DNA from: Pseudopyrenochaeta lycopersici | Lineage: Eukaryota > Ascomycota > Dothideomycetes > Pleosporales > Pseudopyrenochaetaceae | NCBI GenBank assembly: GCA_003313425.1 | Contig: NHZP01000031.1 | Span: 186,001 to 250,000 of the forward strand | Reading direction: 5' to 3' | DNA length: 64,000 bases | Translations under genes and position numbers: made by a program | Shown: positions 8,386 to 18,965 of the stretch, in pieces | Layout of the letters: each line of letters opens with the position of its first letter | How positions within the stretch are numbered: the first letter of the stretch is position 1 | Notes under the pieces: generated by a model | Database searches by the model: none | What the model saw: only the letters and a program-made list of their open reading frames with translations | What the model was told of the DNA's origin: nothing

Positions 8386-11064
8386 TCACGGCTCCTGCTC
8401 GTCCATCGCTTCCAGCCTGGTCTGCACCATGCTTGGGTTTGACCGGCCCTGCTCGTCAGTCCAACACCGAAGTACTTCTTCTCGCATGATCCTGCGCGGC
8501 GCTCGTTTTCCTGTGAAGAGTTCGAATTGAGCGAACCCTTGCTCAGGCAGGAGATCTAGGCCATCTAGACAAATCCATAATTCCGACGCTTCTTCACGAA
8601 CCTGTTTTGTCAATGGGGTGTTCAGCGTTCGATAGGCTAGCTCAACTACAACGCCACCGGTAGGAGACTGCATCCACTCTGTTGGAAGTTTGAATTCAGG
8701 AGAAGGATGGTCGCCTACGGGGTGTGTAGGTATCGCAGACACGATAACGGTAGGGGGACGGAGATCTTTTGGCCAGGGGTCATTTCGATCCTGAAGAACC
8801 CGGAATGTTGTTTTAGATCCTTGAACAAAGGATGGGAAAAGTTTGACTGCAGACGGACTGGAAGTCAATTGGGAGAAATATGTGGCGAGCTTTCTGGCAT
8901 TCTCGAGGGTTCGGTTGAAAATAACAATGTTCTTTATGCCAAGTTGCAACATTGCGTATATGGCTGCTCTCGCCATACCTCCTGATCCAATAACGAGTCC
9001 AGACGTAGTCGTCGGCCGGATAGCATTTGCCGGTGACAAGCCTCGTCGAATACAAGACCGAATGCCTATCCAGTCAGTATTATCCCCATACAGTGCTTTG
9101 ACAGGCCCAGATTGATTGCGTTCTTGGAAAAGGTCGACATCATCAGCATCAGGGATGCTGCCATCCTCGTTGACATGGCGAACAGGGATTAATGTGTTTA
9201 TTGCCCCAATCGCCCTAGCGTGTCGACTTAATGAATGTGTGAGAGCGATGGCATCGATCTTGAAGGGTTGACTGACGGCAGTTCCCCCGAAATTGGGTCT
9301 GCATAGAAGCTCTCGTAGACTGCTATCCAAAATTGTGGTTTGAACCCGATTGAAATGATGTGGCATACCGCATGCACGATATGCTGCTTCATGCATTGCA
9401 GGAGACAAACTATACCCAGCAGCGGCACCCATGACATAAAATTCCATCGGATCGTACGTAAAAGAGGCGTACAATATGTGCGTGGCCTCCTGCACTGTGA
9501 GCCAGGAAGTTTCGGGGTTTCGTTGTGCCTTCAATTCAAAACTAGCGCTCTTTCTCAATGTCTCTGGAATGACAGGAGTAAGGACCTGATTAAAGCAGGC
9601 CGAGCGACGTCCCGCGCGCCCAGTATTATAGCAGATCATCGGTATTCGCCGAGATTTCGCATAGATCGTGTTCCTGAAGCTTTGGATAGCAGCGTTGTCG
9701 TCCATAAAATTCGCGGGCCGTGTAAAGCGTACAAGACTACATCCTAGGCGCATTGCAGAGTCATATTTTTCCAGCCAGAACGCATCGTACCAATCTACAG
9801 CTGCATGGAGATGACCGATAATCTTGGTAGATCCCCGCGATGAGACAATGGCGCGTATCAGCTCTTCGTCCATGGTCAAATCAACGGTCGCAAACTCGGG
9901 CGCCATACGCAAACCATGCCAGAGATTGGCCAGGTAAGATGTGTCGGTGTAACTTGAGTCCGTCGAAGCGGGCATAACGTGATAGATGATTGGCGTCACC
10001 GTACTTCTCCGAACCCTAGATATGCTTTTGCTTATATCCTCGGCTTGATCAATTGTAAGCTGCACAGGCTCAATGACTATCTCGAATGCGTCACACCCAA
10101 ATTCAAGCTCCTCAATATCGACATCCTTCGCAGTCAAGTCTGAGAGCAGCACCTGTACAGCGCAAGTATAATTTCTCAACTCGAGAGCAATATACGAAAG
10201 CGGGAAATGACCAGGATCCAGCACAGGAGTCAGGCCTTTGACGTTGCTATGCGTGTTATGAGGAGACAATATTAAAGACAAGAATTTGAAGAAATTTCTT
10301 TCTGCTCTTTTCAGTGTCAGAAATGCTGGAACAGAGGATTGATGCGCGGGCGCCACAGAGAGATGAGTCGCGGTTGTCTCGGAAAGGTTGTAGAATTCGT
10401 AATTTGAGCACCGGCGGAACACAGGGGTACTGAGGGCTGAAAGTTCACGGAGTTTGGACTCCTCGGCAGTATCAAGGTATTGATACACACTGCGGAGGTC
10501 GCGCGTTATATGAACCACTGGATGCGTGATTGCAAACTCGCGCAACAGGGACTGGCAGCTCATGTCCAAGGGAAAGCCTCCATTACAGACAATTATTGCG
10601 CCTTTGTCGTAAGTTTGCAGGGCGTTGCGCAAGACTTCCTCTTGTCGAAGGGTGCGGTTAGAAGATCCAAACTGTTTTCGATATGCTGCTGTAGAGTAAC
10701 CCGTTGTGTTAGAGAAAAGAGTCTCAATATCGACGACCCTTCTCCTACAAGCGACTGAAGCCATCATAGCTAGCGTTGCTTTGCCCGTCCCATGCATTCC
10801 AATGAGGACGATTGAAGCGCTAGAGTCGAAGATGCGACGACATTCATATGGTGAGGTCGGCGCGGCTGCCCCGGGTGTCGAGCGCCTCGAATTCGTTACA
10901 CTCCGTTGCTTCGGCGCAGGCGACGGTGGCAGTGAAGCATAGCCATTTGTCGCCAGCGCCTCCTCACTCATAGTTGCGAAGGACCGTTTTGTCCCGATTG
11001 AAACAGAAGCCATGGCATATGGAGTCCGGACCTGGATTGCAGCTTGCGAAAAGGTAGGCAGCAT
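8386..11064 (-). CDS. qutR: Quinate repressor QutR (QA-1S type), AROM-derived
   Basis: Cytoplasmic/nuclear negative regulator of quinate catabolism that binds and inhibits the activator QutA. A single exon encodes 892 aa from the ATG at 11064; an ATG at about residue 18 (MASVSIG) is an alternative. It is homologous to the C-terminal three domains of the pentafunctional AROM protein: shikimate-kinase-like (about 80-250), type I dehydroquinase-like (about 270-510) and shikimate-dehydrogenase-like (about 535-890). The P-loop reads GMHGTGKA, with Ala in place of the usual Thr/Ser. In the dehydroquinase-like domain the HHDP and IIKLV catalytic segments are replaced by GHLHAAVD and SLVRF, so the Schiff-base Lys is absent. 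The last domain keeps GYSLSPAMHEAAY, QPFK, GDNTDW and GSGGMARAA. Degenerate enzymology with preserved folds is the mark of QutR rather than AROM. It is divergent from qutA, 287 bp apart. Confidence 0.94.
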   Translation of the reverse strand: MLPTFSQAAIQVRTPYAMASVSIGTKRSFATMSEEALATNGYASLPPSPAPKQRSVTNSRRSTPGAAAPTSPYECRRIFDSSASIVLIGMHGTGKATLAMMASVACRRRVVDIETLFSNTTGYSTAAYRKQFGSSNRTLRQEEVLRNALQTYDKGAIIVCNGGFPLDMSCQSLLREFAITHPVVHITRDLRSVYQYLDTAEESKLRELSALSTPVFRRCSNYEFYNLSETTATHLSVAPAHQSSVPAFLTLKRAERNFFKFLSLILSPHNTHSNVKGLTPVLDPGHFPLSYIALELRNYTCAVQVLLSDLTAKDVDIEELEFGCDAFEIVIEPVQLTIDQAEDISKSISRVRRSTVTPIIYHVMPASTDSSYTDTSYLANLWHGLRMAPEFATVDLTMDEELIRAIVSSRGSTKIIGHLHAAVDWYDAFWLEKYDSAMRLGCSLVRFTRPANFMDDNAAIQSFRNTIYAKSRRIPMICYNTGRAGRRSACFNQVLTPVIPETLRKSASFELKAQRNPETSWLTVQEATHILYASFTYDPMEFYVMGAAAGYSLSPAMHEAAYRACGMPHHFNRVQTTILDSSLRELLCRPNFGGTAVSQPFKIDAIALTHSLSRHARAIGAINTLIPVRHVNEDGSIPDADDVDLFQERNQSGPVKALYGDNTDWIGIRSCIRRGLSPANAIRPTTTSGLVIGSGGMARAAIYAMLQLGIKNIVIFNRTLENARKLATYFSQLTSSPSAVKLFPSFVQGSKTTFRVLQDRNDPWPKDLRPPTVIVSAIPTHPVGDHPSPEFKLPTEWMQSPTGGVVVELAYRTLNTPLTKQVREEASELWICLDGLDLLPEQGFAQFELFTGKRAPRRIMREEVLRCWTDEQGRSNPSMVQTRLEAMDEQEP

Positions 11065-11351
11065 GGATTCAAGCACAGCATTCGCAACAATCCGTAGTGG
11101 CTTAGCCAGTCACGTGCGAGGGGCAAGAGCCGCCTTTCCTGGGGAATAAGTCCTTACCCGGCCAGCACGGACCCTTACCCCAACTTTCGATCTCCTCACG
11201 TCACAGCCGCAACCGCATAGCACTTTCGGTAATCAACATAGATGAAGAATGTTTGCGTGCCCGACTCTCACGTTTCCGTCAAATTTCTTCTGTTGGTCGG
11301 GCTTGTCTTGATGAAGCCGTGGGCTGTCCATGTTGAATTGCAACAATACCA
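11065..11351. promoter_or_regulatory. qutR / qutA divergent promoter
   Basis: A shared 287-bp intergenic region for repressor and activator. It contains a near-palindromic candidate activator site at 11144-11159 and a second CTTACCCC half-site just downstream (about 11174). Confidence 0.6.
11144..11159. promoter_or_regulatory. candidate QutA/QA-1F operator
   Basis: GAATAAGTCCTTACCC matches 13 of 16 positions of GGRTAARYRYTTATCC, the Neurospora QA-1F site as I recall it. The dyad and its position between qutR and qutA support autoregulation. Confidence 0.5.
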
Positions 11352-13654
11352 ATGCCTTCCCAAAGTGAAGGGAAACGCCGTCTAGCCACACAGGAAGTTC
11401 CCACCAAGCGTTTCCGTGTATCAAGAGCGTGCGATCAGTGCCGTACTGCCCGCGAAAAGTGCGACGGAAATCAACCAACATGTATGCCTTGCTTCGAGTT
11501 GAAGCGGTCGTGCACCTATACTTCCAACCCCAGGAAAAGAGGTTTGCAACCAGGCTACATACGCAGTCTAGAAACAACCCTCGCTTTCATTTTCCAACAA
11601 AGTTCGGAGATTGAAGCGCTTGTGAACAGGCAATTGGCCCAAGAAAATACTGTCTTACTAGCAAGGGGTACCAAGGAGTCAAACCAGTTACATAAAAGCT
11701 GGAGAAAAAGCAGGTTTTGTAGGGATGTCACCAAGGCATTAGCTGGGGAACAGATTAGCCTCAAGGAAGAAAGACTGCCAAGTTCTGACGACGAAAGCGA
11801 AGTCGATGTCGAGGACGCAAGTCTTTTTCACACTCTACCAAGTGGTCAACCCCAGGAAGAGGTCAGTTACTCATCCGAAGTGGTCTAGCGCACTCTAACA
11901 ATGCATCGGAGTAGACTTCATGGGCTGGCGATTCAAGTCTTATCCCACAGCAGCTGACAGCGCCCCCTCTTCCGGACCGTCGCCGTCCAATCCCACAGCA
12001 ACCGGTGGGCTCTCCTGAGCTCACTCCATTGCCTGTTGACTGCTGGAAGCTTCTCGAAACATATTCGTCATATACGCAAAGTTGGCTTCCCATATGCGAA
12101 AAGCTCGATGTCCTGAAGTTGTCATACTCCTATCCAGAGGAAGGCCTTGCTTTGTCTCACGACATGCCTGGCTCTGGACATCATGCCGAGATGTGGAGTA
12201 TTTTCGCGGTTGGATGTACTCAAGACTCACCTTGCACTATCGGGAACGGGGAACGCCACCGTGTTTTGACCCCAAGAAAGCTTTACGATATTTCCAGATT
12301 GCTAATCCCAGATGAGCTGGGTAAATTTGACCTCAACCATGTAAAAGCACTTCTCAATTTAGCAGTGTTTAACATCAAAAGGTCGCTATTAAATGCTGCG
12401 TGGCTTCTTGTTGGGGCTGCTTCTCGCATTTTCCTAACGATCAATCCTATGTCGGAGGCAGCCAATCCCCGGCGAAGAAATGTTCTAGCAAGCTGTTTTT
12501 TGCTTGACAACCTACTTGCATTGCACTTGAAACGACGACCGTACCTTGATAAGTCTGACCTTGCTTGGGTGGGAAAGATAGAGGAGGACGGCATGGAAGA
12601 ATGGCAACCTTGGGGCGGGGAGCTCAGTCTGGAACCATTTTCCCAGTCGAGATTGCCAACGCTAGCACTGAGTAGCTTCAACAACCTCCTGGAAATAGTC
12701 GATATCCTCGTAAGCACCACACAGAAACCGACTGCAAGGAACTTTTTGCACGAAATGATTGGGCGGCTTGAAATGTGGAAATCTTCACTACCTCCGAAAC
12801 TCGACTACATCCGATCAGACACTACGTCAACTCCTTTGACGCCACCTGCAGCGCTACTTCAGTTGACGTATCTCGCTACTGCCTTCGCATTGGTTCCGTC
12901 TCAAGCCTGGCTGCAGCGAATACTAGAACTACTAGAAGTACTCCGGACCAAGCTTGGATTCGCTAAGCTGCCATCAATCGTCATTTGCTTGTTGCAAAGC
13001 ATCAAGAGATGTAGTGCCAACCTGAATATGGACCAAGTAACGCGCATTCGAATGCACAAACTGTTCACAGGGTTTGACCAGGCATGCTCAATCTCTTCAG
13101 AAGAAAATCTCCAGGACCCACAAGGTACTCCGAATGCCCTTGTAGGTACTTCTCCCGGTATTGCATATGTACGGAACCAAGAAGGGGTGCCGATTTCTCC
13201 TCAGTCCTTTTCTTCTCATATTGGCGAGCGCATGCCGGAGCAATATCAGCCGCCACTCGGCTCTACTTCGCTGCTCGATGACTTGTTGCCAGATATGAAT
13301 CCGAATCGACAAGAACACACAATGCAGCCTCTAAACTCTCACACGTTCGGTGTCTCGACCAATGGTCCAGCGATTGAACCACAAACATTTGACCCTCATG
13401 ATCCCTACAGTGCTTTCGTTTCAGGCGACTTGGAAAGCTTCTTTGATGAGCTTTCCTCCCTCCATGGTGCCAAAAAGCTACAAAACCAGCCTCAGTTCAT
13501 GCAAAATTTGGGATTCTCCTCAGAAGCCAGTATGGCTGACCTGCTGGCGGCGGACCCAGGTCGGTTTATGCCGCTACCGTCATCAAATCTTGGCCCAGAG
13601 AACAACGGCAAATCTCCACATTTCTCACTTAATAATTTCTACGACAATGGATGA
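11352..13654 (+). CDS. qutA: Quinate pathway activator QutA (QA-1F type), Zn2Cys6 transcription factor
   Basis: Nuclear activator of the qut genes when quinate is present; inhibited by QutR. Exons are 11352-11861 and 11915-13654. The 53-nt intron (GTCAGT...CTCTAAC...TAG) removes an in-frame stop and joins QPQEE to TSWAGDSSLIP. Product 749 aa. The N-terminal binuclear cluster has Cys spacing C-x2-C-x6-C-x6-C-x2-C-x6-C (RACDQCRTAREKCDG...), followed by a basic linker NPRKRGLQPGYIRSLE and a dimerisation helix. The middle region is the fungal-specific transcription factor domain. The Ser/Asp/Gln-rich tail, ending SLNNFYDNG, is likely the activation region. Placement beside qutR matches the Aspergillus and Neurospora clusters. 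Confidence 0.93.
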
Positions 13655-13867
13655 ATCACAAGGAATATTGCTCTGAAAATCTCCCAGTCCGGGACAATAC
13701 CTCTTACATTTTTTTAAGAAGCTTCACGGCCATGGCGTTCTCAAAAGCGTTGCATGTGCCGGCTTGTACATAACTTGTAGGTCCATTTTGGGTATCTAAA
13801 TCCTAAATAAATGTACAATGTGCGAATAGAATATTTGGTAGTGCTCTGAGTTACATGCTTCTGTACT

Positions 13868-14977
13868 CTATAAGCGTGCCAGCCCAGACTCCCTCGATAT
13901 GACGTCACTACCAATTTCCTTCTCCAGCTTCGCTGTCCTAGTTCGTCGATGATCATAATTCGTGCTAGTATCAAGCTGCAAGTCATATAGCATCTTCTCC
14001 CACGCAATTGCAGCCCGCTTAGCCAACTCTTCTGGTATACTCTTGTCTGTCTTATTCATGACTCGATTAAACAATTCCATACTCACCCAGCCGTCGTAAC
14101 CGATCTCCTTAAGGATGGCATGTGCAACCTGCTTAACAGGCAAGTATGCACCGAGCTCACTTTCGCCATAGAAAAGCCTGCAGTTCCTGCTCCAGGACAT
14201 GCGAGCTGGCTGTTCGGCGTTGTAAAACGGGTGTCCGGGCAGTAGCGGCTGGTCCAGACGTTCCGCGTCAACAATTTGAATGAAGAAGATCTTCTCCCTA
14301 TGTGGTTTTATTCGCTCGACGAGTCGCTGTACCGAGTCGCGGACGACCTGCTCGGCCTGTGGGTTCATTCCCGTCTCTGAAGTTGGGTCTGCGTATATTC
14401 TGCCCAGGATGTTGAAACTGTCAAGACATATTCCAAAATTCGACCGATCAACACGCTGTACAATATCCCAACACATTTCCCACTTGTCCACATATGTCCC
14501 CCAAGAGAGACTTTCATATGCAAACCGGATGGTAGGCGATTGTTGGAGCCCAAGGTCTGCGAGCTCACGAAGGTCGTCGACGATCAGGTTGACATCTGAA
14601 GAGATCTGATCGCGCGACAAGAAGGAAGAAGGTACTTGAATGACATCTGTATGTAGGACAGAGGCGAGTTTCATCCATAGCTTTACCTCCTGTATCCTCT
14701 CGCTATGTCTTTGCCTATCCAAAAGGCCCTCGTAATGCATAAACGGTTGAAGACATATAATTTCGAGACCCAGGGAATTGCAGATATCTCGAACAGAGGC
14801 AGCGGCTGCAATCAGATCCGCAGTGGACTCGGAATTGGCGTGGCCGGCTAAATCTTCGAAAAAGAGTTCGATCCCTTCTAGGCCATGCTTTGCGGCCATG
14901 AATAGCTTATGCTCGAGACTATGGCCGGCATAGCACCGGCCCAAAGACATAGAGGAGATGGCTGGACGGCACGGCAT
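13868..14977 (-). CDS. qutC: 3-Dehydroshikimate dehydratase (QutC / QA-4 type)
   Basis: Converts 3-dehydroshikimate to protocatechuate, the last step before ring cleavage. Intronless, 369 aa, from the ATG at 14977. It has a xylose-isomerase-like TIM barrel (sugar phosphate isomerase/epimerase superfamily): MSLGRCYAGHSLEHKLFMA at the first strand, GLEGIELFFEDL, IRFAYESLSWG, FGICLDSFNILGR, FFIQIVDAERL and YDGWVSMELFNR. The conserved acidic and His residues on these strands are expected to hold the divalent metal. The tail is basic and carries no targeting signal I can see. It is convergent with qutA and divergent from qutB. Confidence 0.94.
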   Translation of the reverse strand: MPCRPAISSMSLGRCYAGHSLEHKLFMAAKHGLEGIELFFEDLAGHANSESTADLIAAAASVRDICNSLGLEIICLQPFMHYEGLLDRQRHSERIQEVKLWMKLASVLHTDVIQVPSSFLSRDQISSDVNLIVDDLRELADLGLQQSPTIRFAYESLSWGTYVDKWEMCWDIVQRVDRSNFGICLDSFNILGRIYADPTSETGMNPQAEQVVRDSVQRLVERIKPHREKIFFIQIVDAERLDQPLLPGHPFYNAEQPARMSWSRNCRLFYGESELGAYLPVKQVAHAILKEIGYDGWVSMELFNRVMNKTDKSIPEELAKRAAIAWEKMLYDLQLDTSTNYDHRRTRTAKLEKEIGSDVISRESGLARL

Positions 14978-15755
14978 CCTCGCGACGATGGTGGTTTAGG
15001 GCAAGTGTATGCAGGAAGGGATGATGAAGATAACGCGAAGTGTCACCAATATGGCTTCGGCGTTAAAAGGTTGAGATGTACTTATTCTGTACGGTATTTT
15101 GATGGATGATTGGAGTGTCTTCAGGTAATAACTTAAGAGGCAAAAGGAAGACCTCGATCAATGTTCCATATGTTATCCAGCCTGTGCCTGATGAGCACTA
15201 GCGCTTCTGTTTCCTTGACGCAGCGGATTAATTCAAAAGAGCGCTTGGATTTCCTTCTGCATCCGTCCTATACCGTCGCGAATAGCCGTGCAGAACAATC
15301 CTGGGCTCTTTCCTCAAGCTTGAATGTTCAAGTCGTCAACACCCGATTCTAGACGTGATCATCATACCAATGGCGCGCGCTAGTCGCAATACGGCAGGGG
15401 CCGGATACGCATTTTTACGCGAGGAAAGTCGAAGAATAAGCTTATGATACTGATTGGGTAGGATAGCTAATAAAGTCATGAGCTCTCGGGCCGCGGCCTA
15501 CGATGAAATCGGCATGACTCGCGTAAGCCGCAATGTTCGTAAGATCTTTTCCACTCCTCTGCTTGACGAATATGGGGCATGGAAATATGCGGAAAAGGCA
15601 ATAACGAGGACAAAAGCCTACTTGAGAACTGTGATATAGCATTGAGATAGATAAAAAATTACCATACCCACTATTTGGATTTGAAGCATCTGAGTATTGA
15701 AGACACCAGACAGTCAAATTTTTGACGAGACTTTGGCACACTGCAATCTATCACA
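14978..15755. promoter_or_regulatory. qutC / qutB divergent promoter
   Basis: The 778 bp contain no supported gene. It holds a candidate activator site at 15403-15418 and a TAAGCTTA dyad around 15437-15444 that resembles a shortened version of it. Confidence 0.5.
15403..15418. promoter_or_regulatory. candidate QutA/QA-1F operator
   Basis: GGATACGCATTTTTAC matches 13 of 16 positions of the recalled consensus GGRTAARYRYTTATCC. It lies about 350 bp upstream of qutB and 425 bp upstream of qutC. Confidence 0.4.
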
Positions 15756-16867
15756 ATGTCGACCGAGACAAGAATACCAGAGGTATCGCAAGTCGAACGC
15801 CATGGTTATCTGTTTGGGAATCCCATCGCTCACTCCATGTCACCTCTACTACATCAGACTGTATACGATAATTTGGGGTTGAACTGGTCGCAATATCCTT
15901 TGGACTCGAGAGATATGAATCTCTTCCTTCAACTGATTCAACACCCACAATTTTATGGTATGTATAGTCCGAAATATTTATCAAATGTTGAAATAGAGTC
16001 TCTTGGTTGACACATAAACAGGAGCATCAGTAACTATGCCTCACAAAGTCGCAATTCTGCAGCACCTGGATGGGCTCACCCCTGAAGGCGCATCTGTGGG
16101 TGCGGTTAATACAATTTTCCTCAGAAATGATTCGACAGGAAAGCGGTGTCTCATAGGGACAAATACGGATGTTATTGGAATCAGAGACGCATTCGCATAC
16201 AATGCCGAACCAGAGAAGTTTCAAAATCGGCCTGCACTAGTAATTGGCGGAGGTTAGTAAACAAAGTACTCGGAGTATTGATGCCACATCTGACAAGTCT
16301 CTCAACTTAGGTGGTGCAGCAAGAAGTGCAATTTACGCGTTGAGAACGTGGATGAAAGCCAGCACAATATACCTCGTAAGAATCCGCGCATACAAAAATA
16401 CACTGAGGTTACATACTAACTTTACCATTTAGGTCAATAGGGACGCGGATGAAGTACGTGCTGTCATCGACGAATGCACAGCTCAAGGCTTTGGTGACTC
16501 GTTAGTTCACGTGGCAACAGTCTCGCAAGCCGAGCAATTAGAAGGAGTTGGCGCCATTGTAGCCTGTGTTCCAAACTTCAGTCCAGTATCGCCATCCGAA
16601 AAAGAAGCACGAGAGGTTCTCGAGTGTTTCTTGCAAAGAAAGACTCACAAAGGCGCTATCCTAGAAATGTGTTACCACCCGACACCCTGGACTGAGATCG
16701 CAGAGATCAGTCAAGCTGCTGGATGGCAAGTTATCCTTGGAACCGAGGCATTAATATATCAAGGATTAGAGCAAGACAGGTATTGGACAGGAAAAGAGGT
16801 CTGTCAATTACCAGTGGACAAAGTCCAACAAGCAATCGCAATGAAATTGAGCGAAGCAAGACTGTGA
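15756..16867 (+). CDS. qutB: Quinate/shikimate 5-dehydrogenase (QutB / QA-3 type)
   Basis: NAD-dependent oxidation of quinate to 3-dehydroquinate and of shikimate to 3-dehydroshikimate. There are four exons: 15756-15957, 16022-16252, 16311-16375 and 16433-16867, with introns of 64, 58 and 57 nt. Product 310 aa. The substrate site is [19 protein letters not shown], and the catalytic Lys is in TMPHK, formed just after the first junction. The paired Asp is in GTNTDVIGI. The Rossmann glycine motif GGGGAARSA is created across intron 2, which is strong support for that junction. The end, [19 protein letters not shown], is the usual C-terminal helix. It is a monofunctional enzyme, unlike the fused domain in QutR. 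Confidence 0.94.
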
Positions 16868-16996
16868 AAAAAATGTAATATTAGAGTGTTTGAGCAAGAA
16901 AAATAAGGAATTTCATGAGGATGGGCTGTGCCTTTCTATAGATTTATGGGAATACGTTGATAGAATAAATAGAGATTCATCCGAGTCTTTGCTCCG

Positions 16997-18454
16997 CTAT
17001 GCTCCAGGACGTGAGTAGTCTAGGTTTCGTACCCTTCGCCATACTTCCCGAACTGTTCGCTCTTGGCCTTGTCGGCCTGTTTCACTCGGCGATGATCCTG
17101 CAGGTCTATATGACGAAGCAATTAGCATAACTGTTCTAGCCTGTTCACAACGCAGCACAACTTACCGGACAGCCAGATACAATCGACTCCCTAGCCGAAC
17201 ATCCTCTATCGGTGCTGTCGTATGATCCTCAGGTGGGTTCGCCGTTGTAACTAAGCCGCCCGCTTCTTGTAGAATCGCAATACCAGCTGCGACATCCCTG
17301 TTTGTTCATGAGCGACCGTTTGTTAATACAAGGAAAGGGGTTGGGTACCATTCCCAGCAACCTCCTTCCCACCAAATATCGAAAGCTCCCATCGCAACAT
17401 ATGCCAGATCTAACGTTGCGCTTCCCAGACTCCTCACTCCATGTACCATCCCACCTCTTCCGTTTCTTCCTCCTATCTCCGATGCCATGTTCACAAAGCT
17501 CTCAATCTTCCTATGCAGGTTGCTATCGGGGCTGTCTCTTCTATCTTTTCCCCATTCGCAGGAAAAAATGCAACCGCTGGGCGCGTTTGCGGGTAGTGGT
17601 GGTACGGGTGAGCGGACGAGGGGAAGCTGCTGCGTCTCATTCAAGAAAGCACCACGGCCAGCGCATGATGAGAAGAACTGGCTAATAAACGGAGCATTGA
17701 TGACGCCTATCAATGGTTTTCCCCGATAAATAAATCCAATGGATACACAGAACATTGGGAAGAGGTGGATATAGTTTACAGTTCCTGTGAAGGGCGTCAG
17801 AGAATGTTTGGATCCGAGAAGGGTGTCTTCTACCATCAAGAGGATCGACACACCAGGTCATATCATCATCGATCAGATAGTCCCGTGTTGCACCTTTGCT
17901 GTATGATTCTTCCCCAACAAATCTGAAACAGTGTCAGCGGTGACACCTTTAAGATAAACGACCCGCTTACTTATGGGAAGGGTACTTCTCCATGATACTC
18001 CGCTTGATGTATGCTTCGACATCTACATATTATTAGCTTCATGCTTGAATGTATCTCAAGAGGTGAATTTGAAAGAAAGCAGAAGGGAGCTGTCCAGCTA
18101 CAGAATTGTTCCAGACTTCGACCAACATGACGCCTGTCGTCGACTATATTGAGGTTTCCTGCGGAGGACCCAAGCTCGGACATGTTTTGATGAGGCTGCA
18201 AGCTAATAAGAATTTCCAAAGCTTGTCATATATCCAGTGGCAGTGACGAGATTCCATGCATATGGCTTACCTTCGTCGGTCTCAGTCACCAAATCGACAG
18301 CGTTCATCTTCTGAACATGTTCCTTCTCTTCTCGTGACACGCTCCCATTTATCCTCAATTGTGCTGCATCGGTGAGCATCTTCCCCGCTCCCTTGCCCAG
18401 CTCAACGGCAAATGCGTAAATCTCATCCAACTCATCTCTTGAAATATCGTTCAT
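16997..18454 (-). CDS. qutG: QutG-like inositol monophosphatase family protein
   Basis: A member of the lithium-sensitive phosphatase superfamily found in quinate clusters (QutG / QA-X); its exact substrate there is unsettled. There are six exons: 18454-18271, 18022-17971, 17922-17834, 17784-17349, 17297-17166 and 17105-16997, giving 333 aa. All junctions restore family motifs. DLVTETDEDVEAYIK spans intron 1. GEES supplies the metal-binding Glu. WCVDPLDGTVNY (motif A) spans intron 3, and WEWDVAAG (motif B) spans intron 4. RTVREVWRRVRNLDYSRP ends the protein. Intron 1 is 248 nt, far longer than any other splice interval in this window. It is divergent from qutE. Confidence 0.9.
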
Positions 18455-18965
18455 TGTGTGATTGTGTGTGTTCGGGAAGCAAGTGCTCGTAGTACTGAAA
18501 CGCCGGGTTTACTTGCAACTTAGTTATGGGGCTGATCGCGTCTCCAATCCCGTTTAGAGCCGTCGACAGAAAACTCCGGCTAGTCGCGGAATCGGTCCGG
18601 CCCTCGATATGGTCAAGATCCACCCGTGCAACGCATTTACAGTGTCGAGCATCAGCATGCGATCCCTCAAGCCTGCATGACGCCACTTATCACGCGTCGC
18701 GACATCGGAACCTTGCCTTAGTGCTGAGGGCGAAGATAGTCCCGTTGGTCAAGACACTGAAGCAAGATCCAGCCTGTGGATTGATTTGTCGGCTAGCCAA
18801 GGCCAGGGGGTTAAGGACTTTTCCGAGCCCTTCGGAACAAGACTCCACGAACTGTGTGCAAGAATGCGATATATGCATTCATCTACAGTTGCCTTAAACT
18901 AATCGCAACCTCATTCACCATTTGAAAATCCATTCTGAATTGTTCTTTACCCTCCAATTCACAAT
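18455..18965. promoter_or_regulatory. qutG / qutE divergent promoter
   Basis: The 511 bp contain no supported gene and include a candidate activator site at 18809-18824, about 140 bp upstream of the qutE start. Confidence 0.5.
18809..18824. promoter_or_regulatory. candidate QutA/QA-1F operator
   Basis: GGTTAAGGACTTTTCC matches 13 of 16 positions of the recalled consensus GGRTAARYRYTTATCC. Confidence 0.45.

Noticed and set aside
15437..15444. TAAGCTTA dyad in the qutC/qutB promoter as a QutA site
   Set aside because: Half-sites are two bases too close to fit the recalled 16-bp consensus; the better candidate is at 15403.
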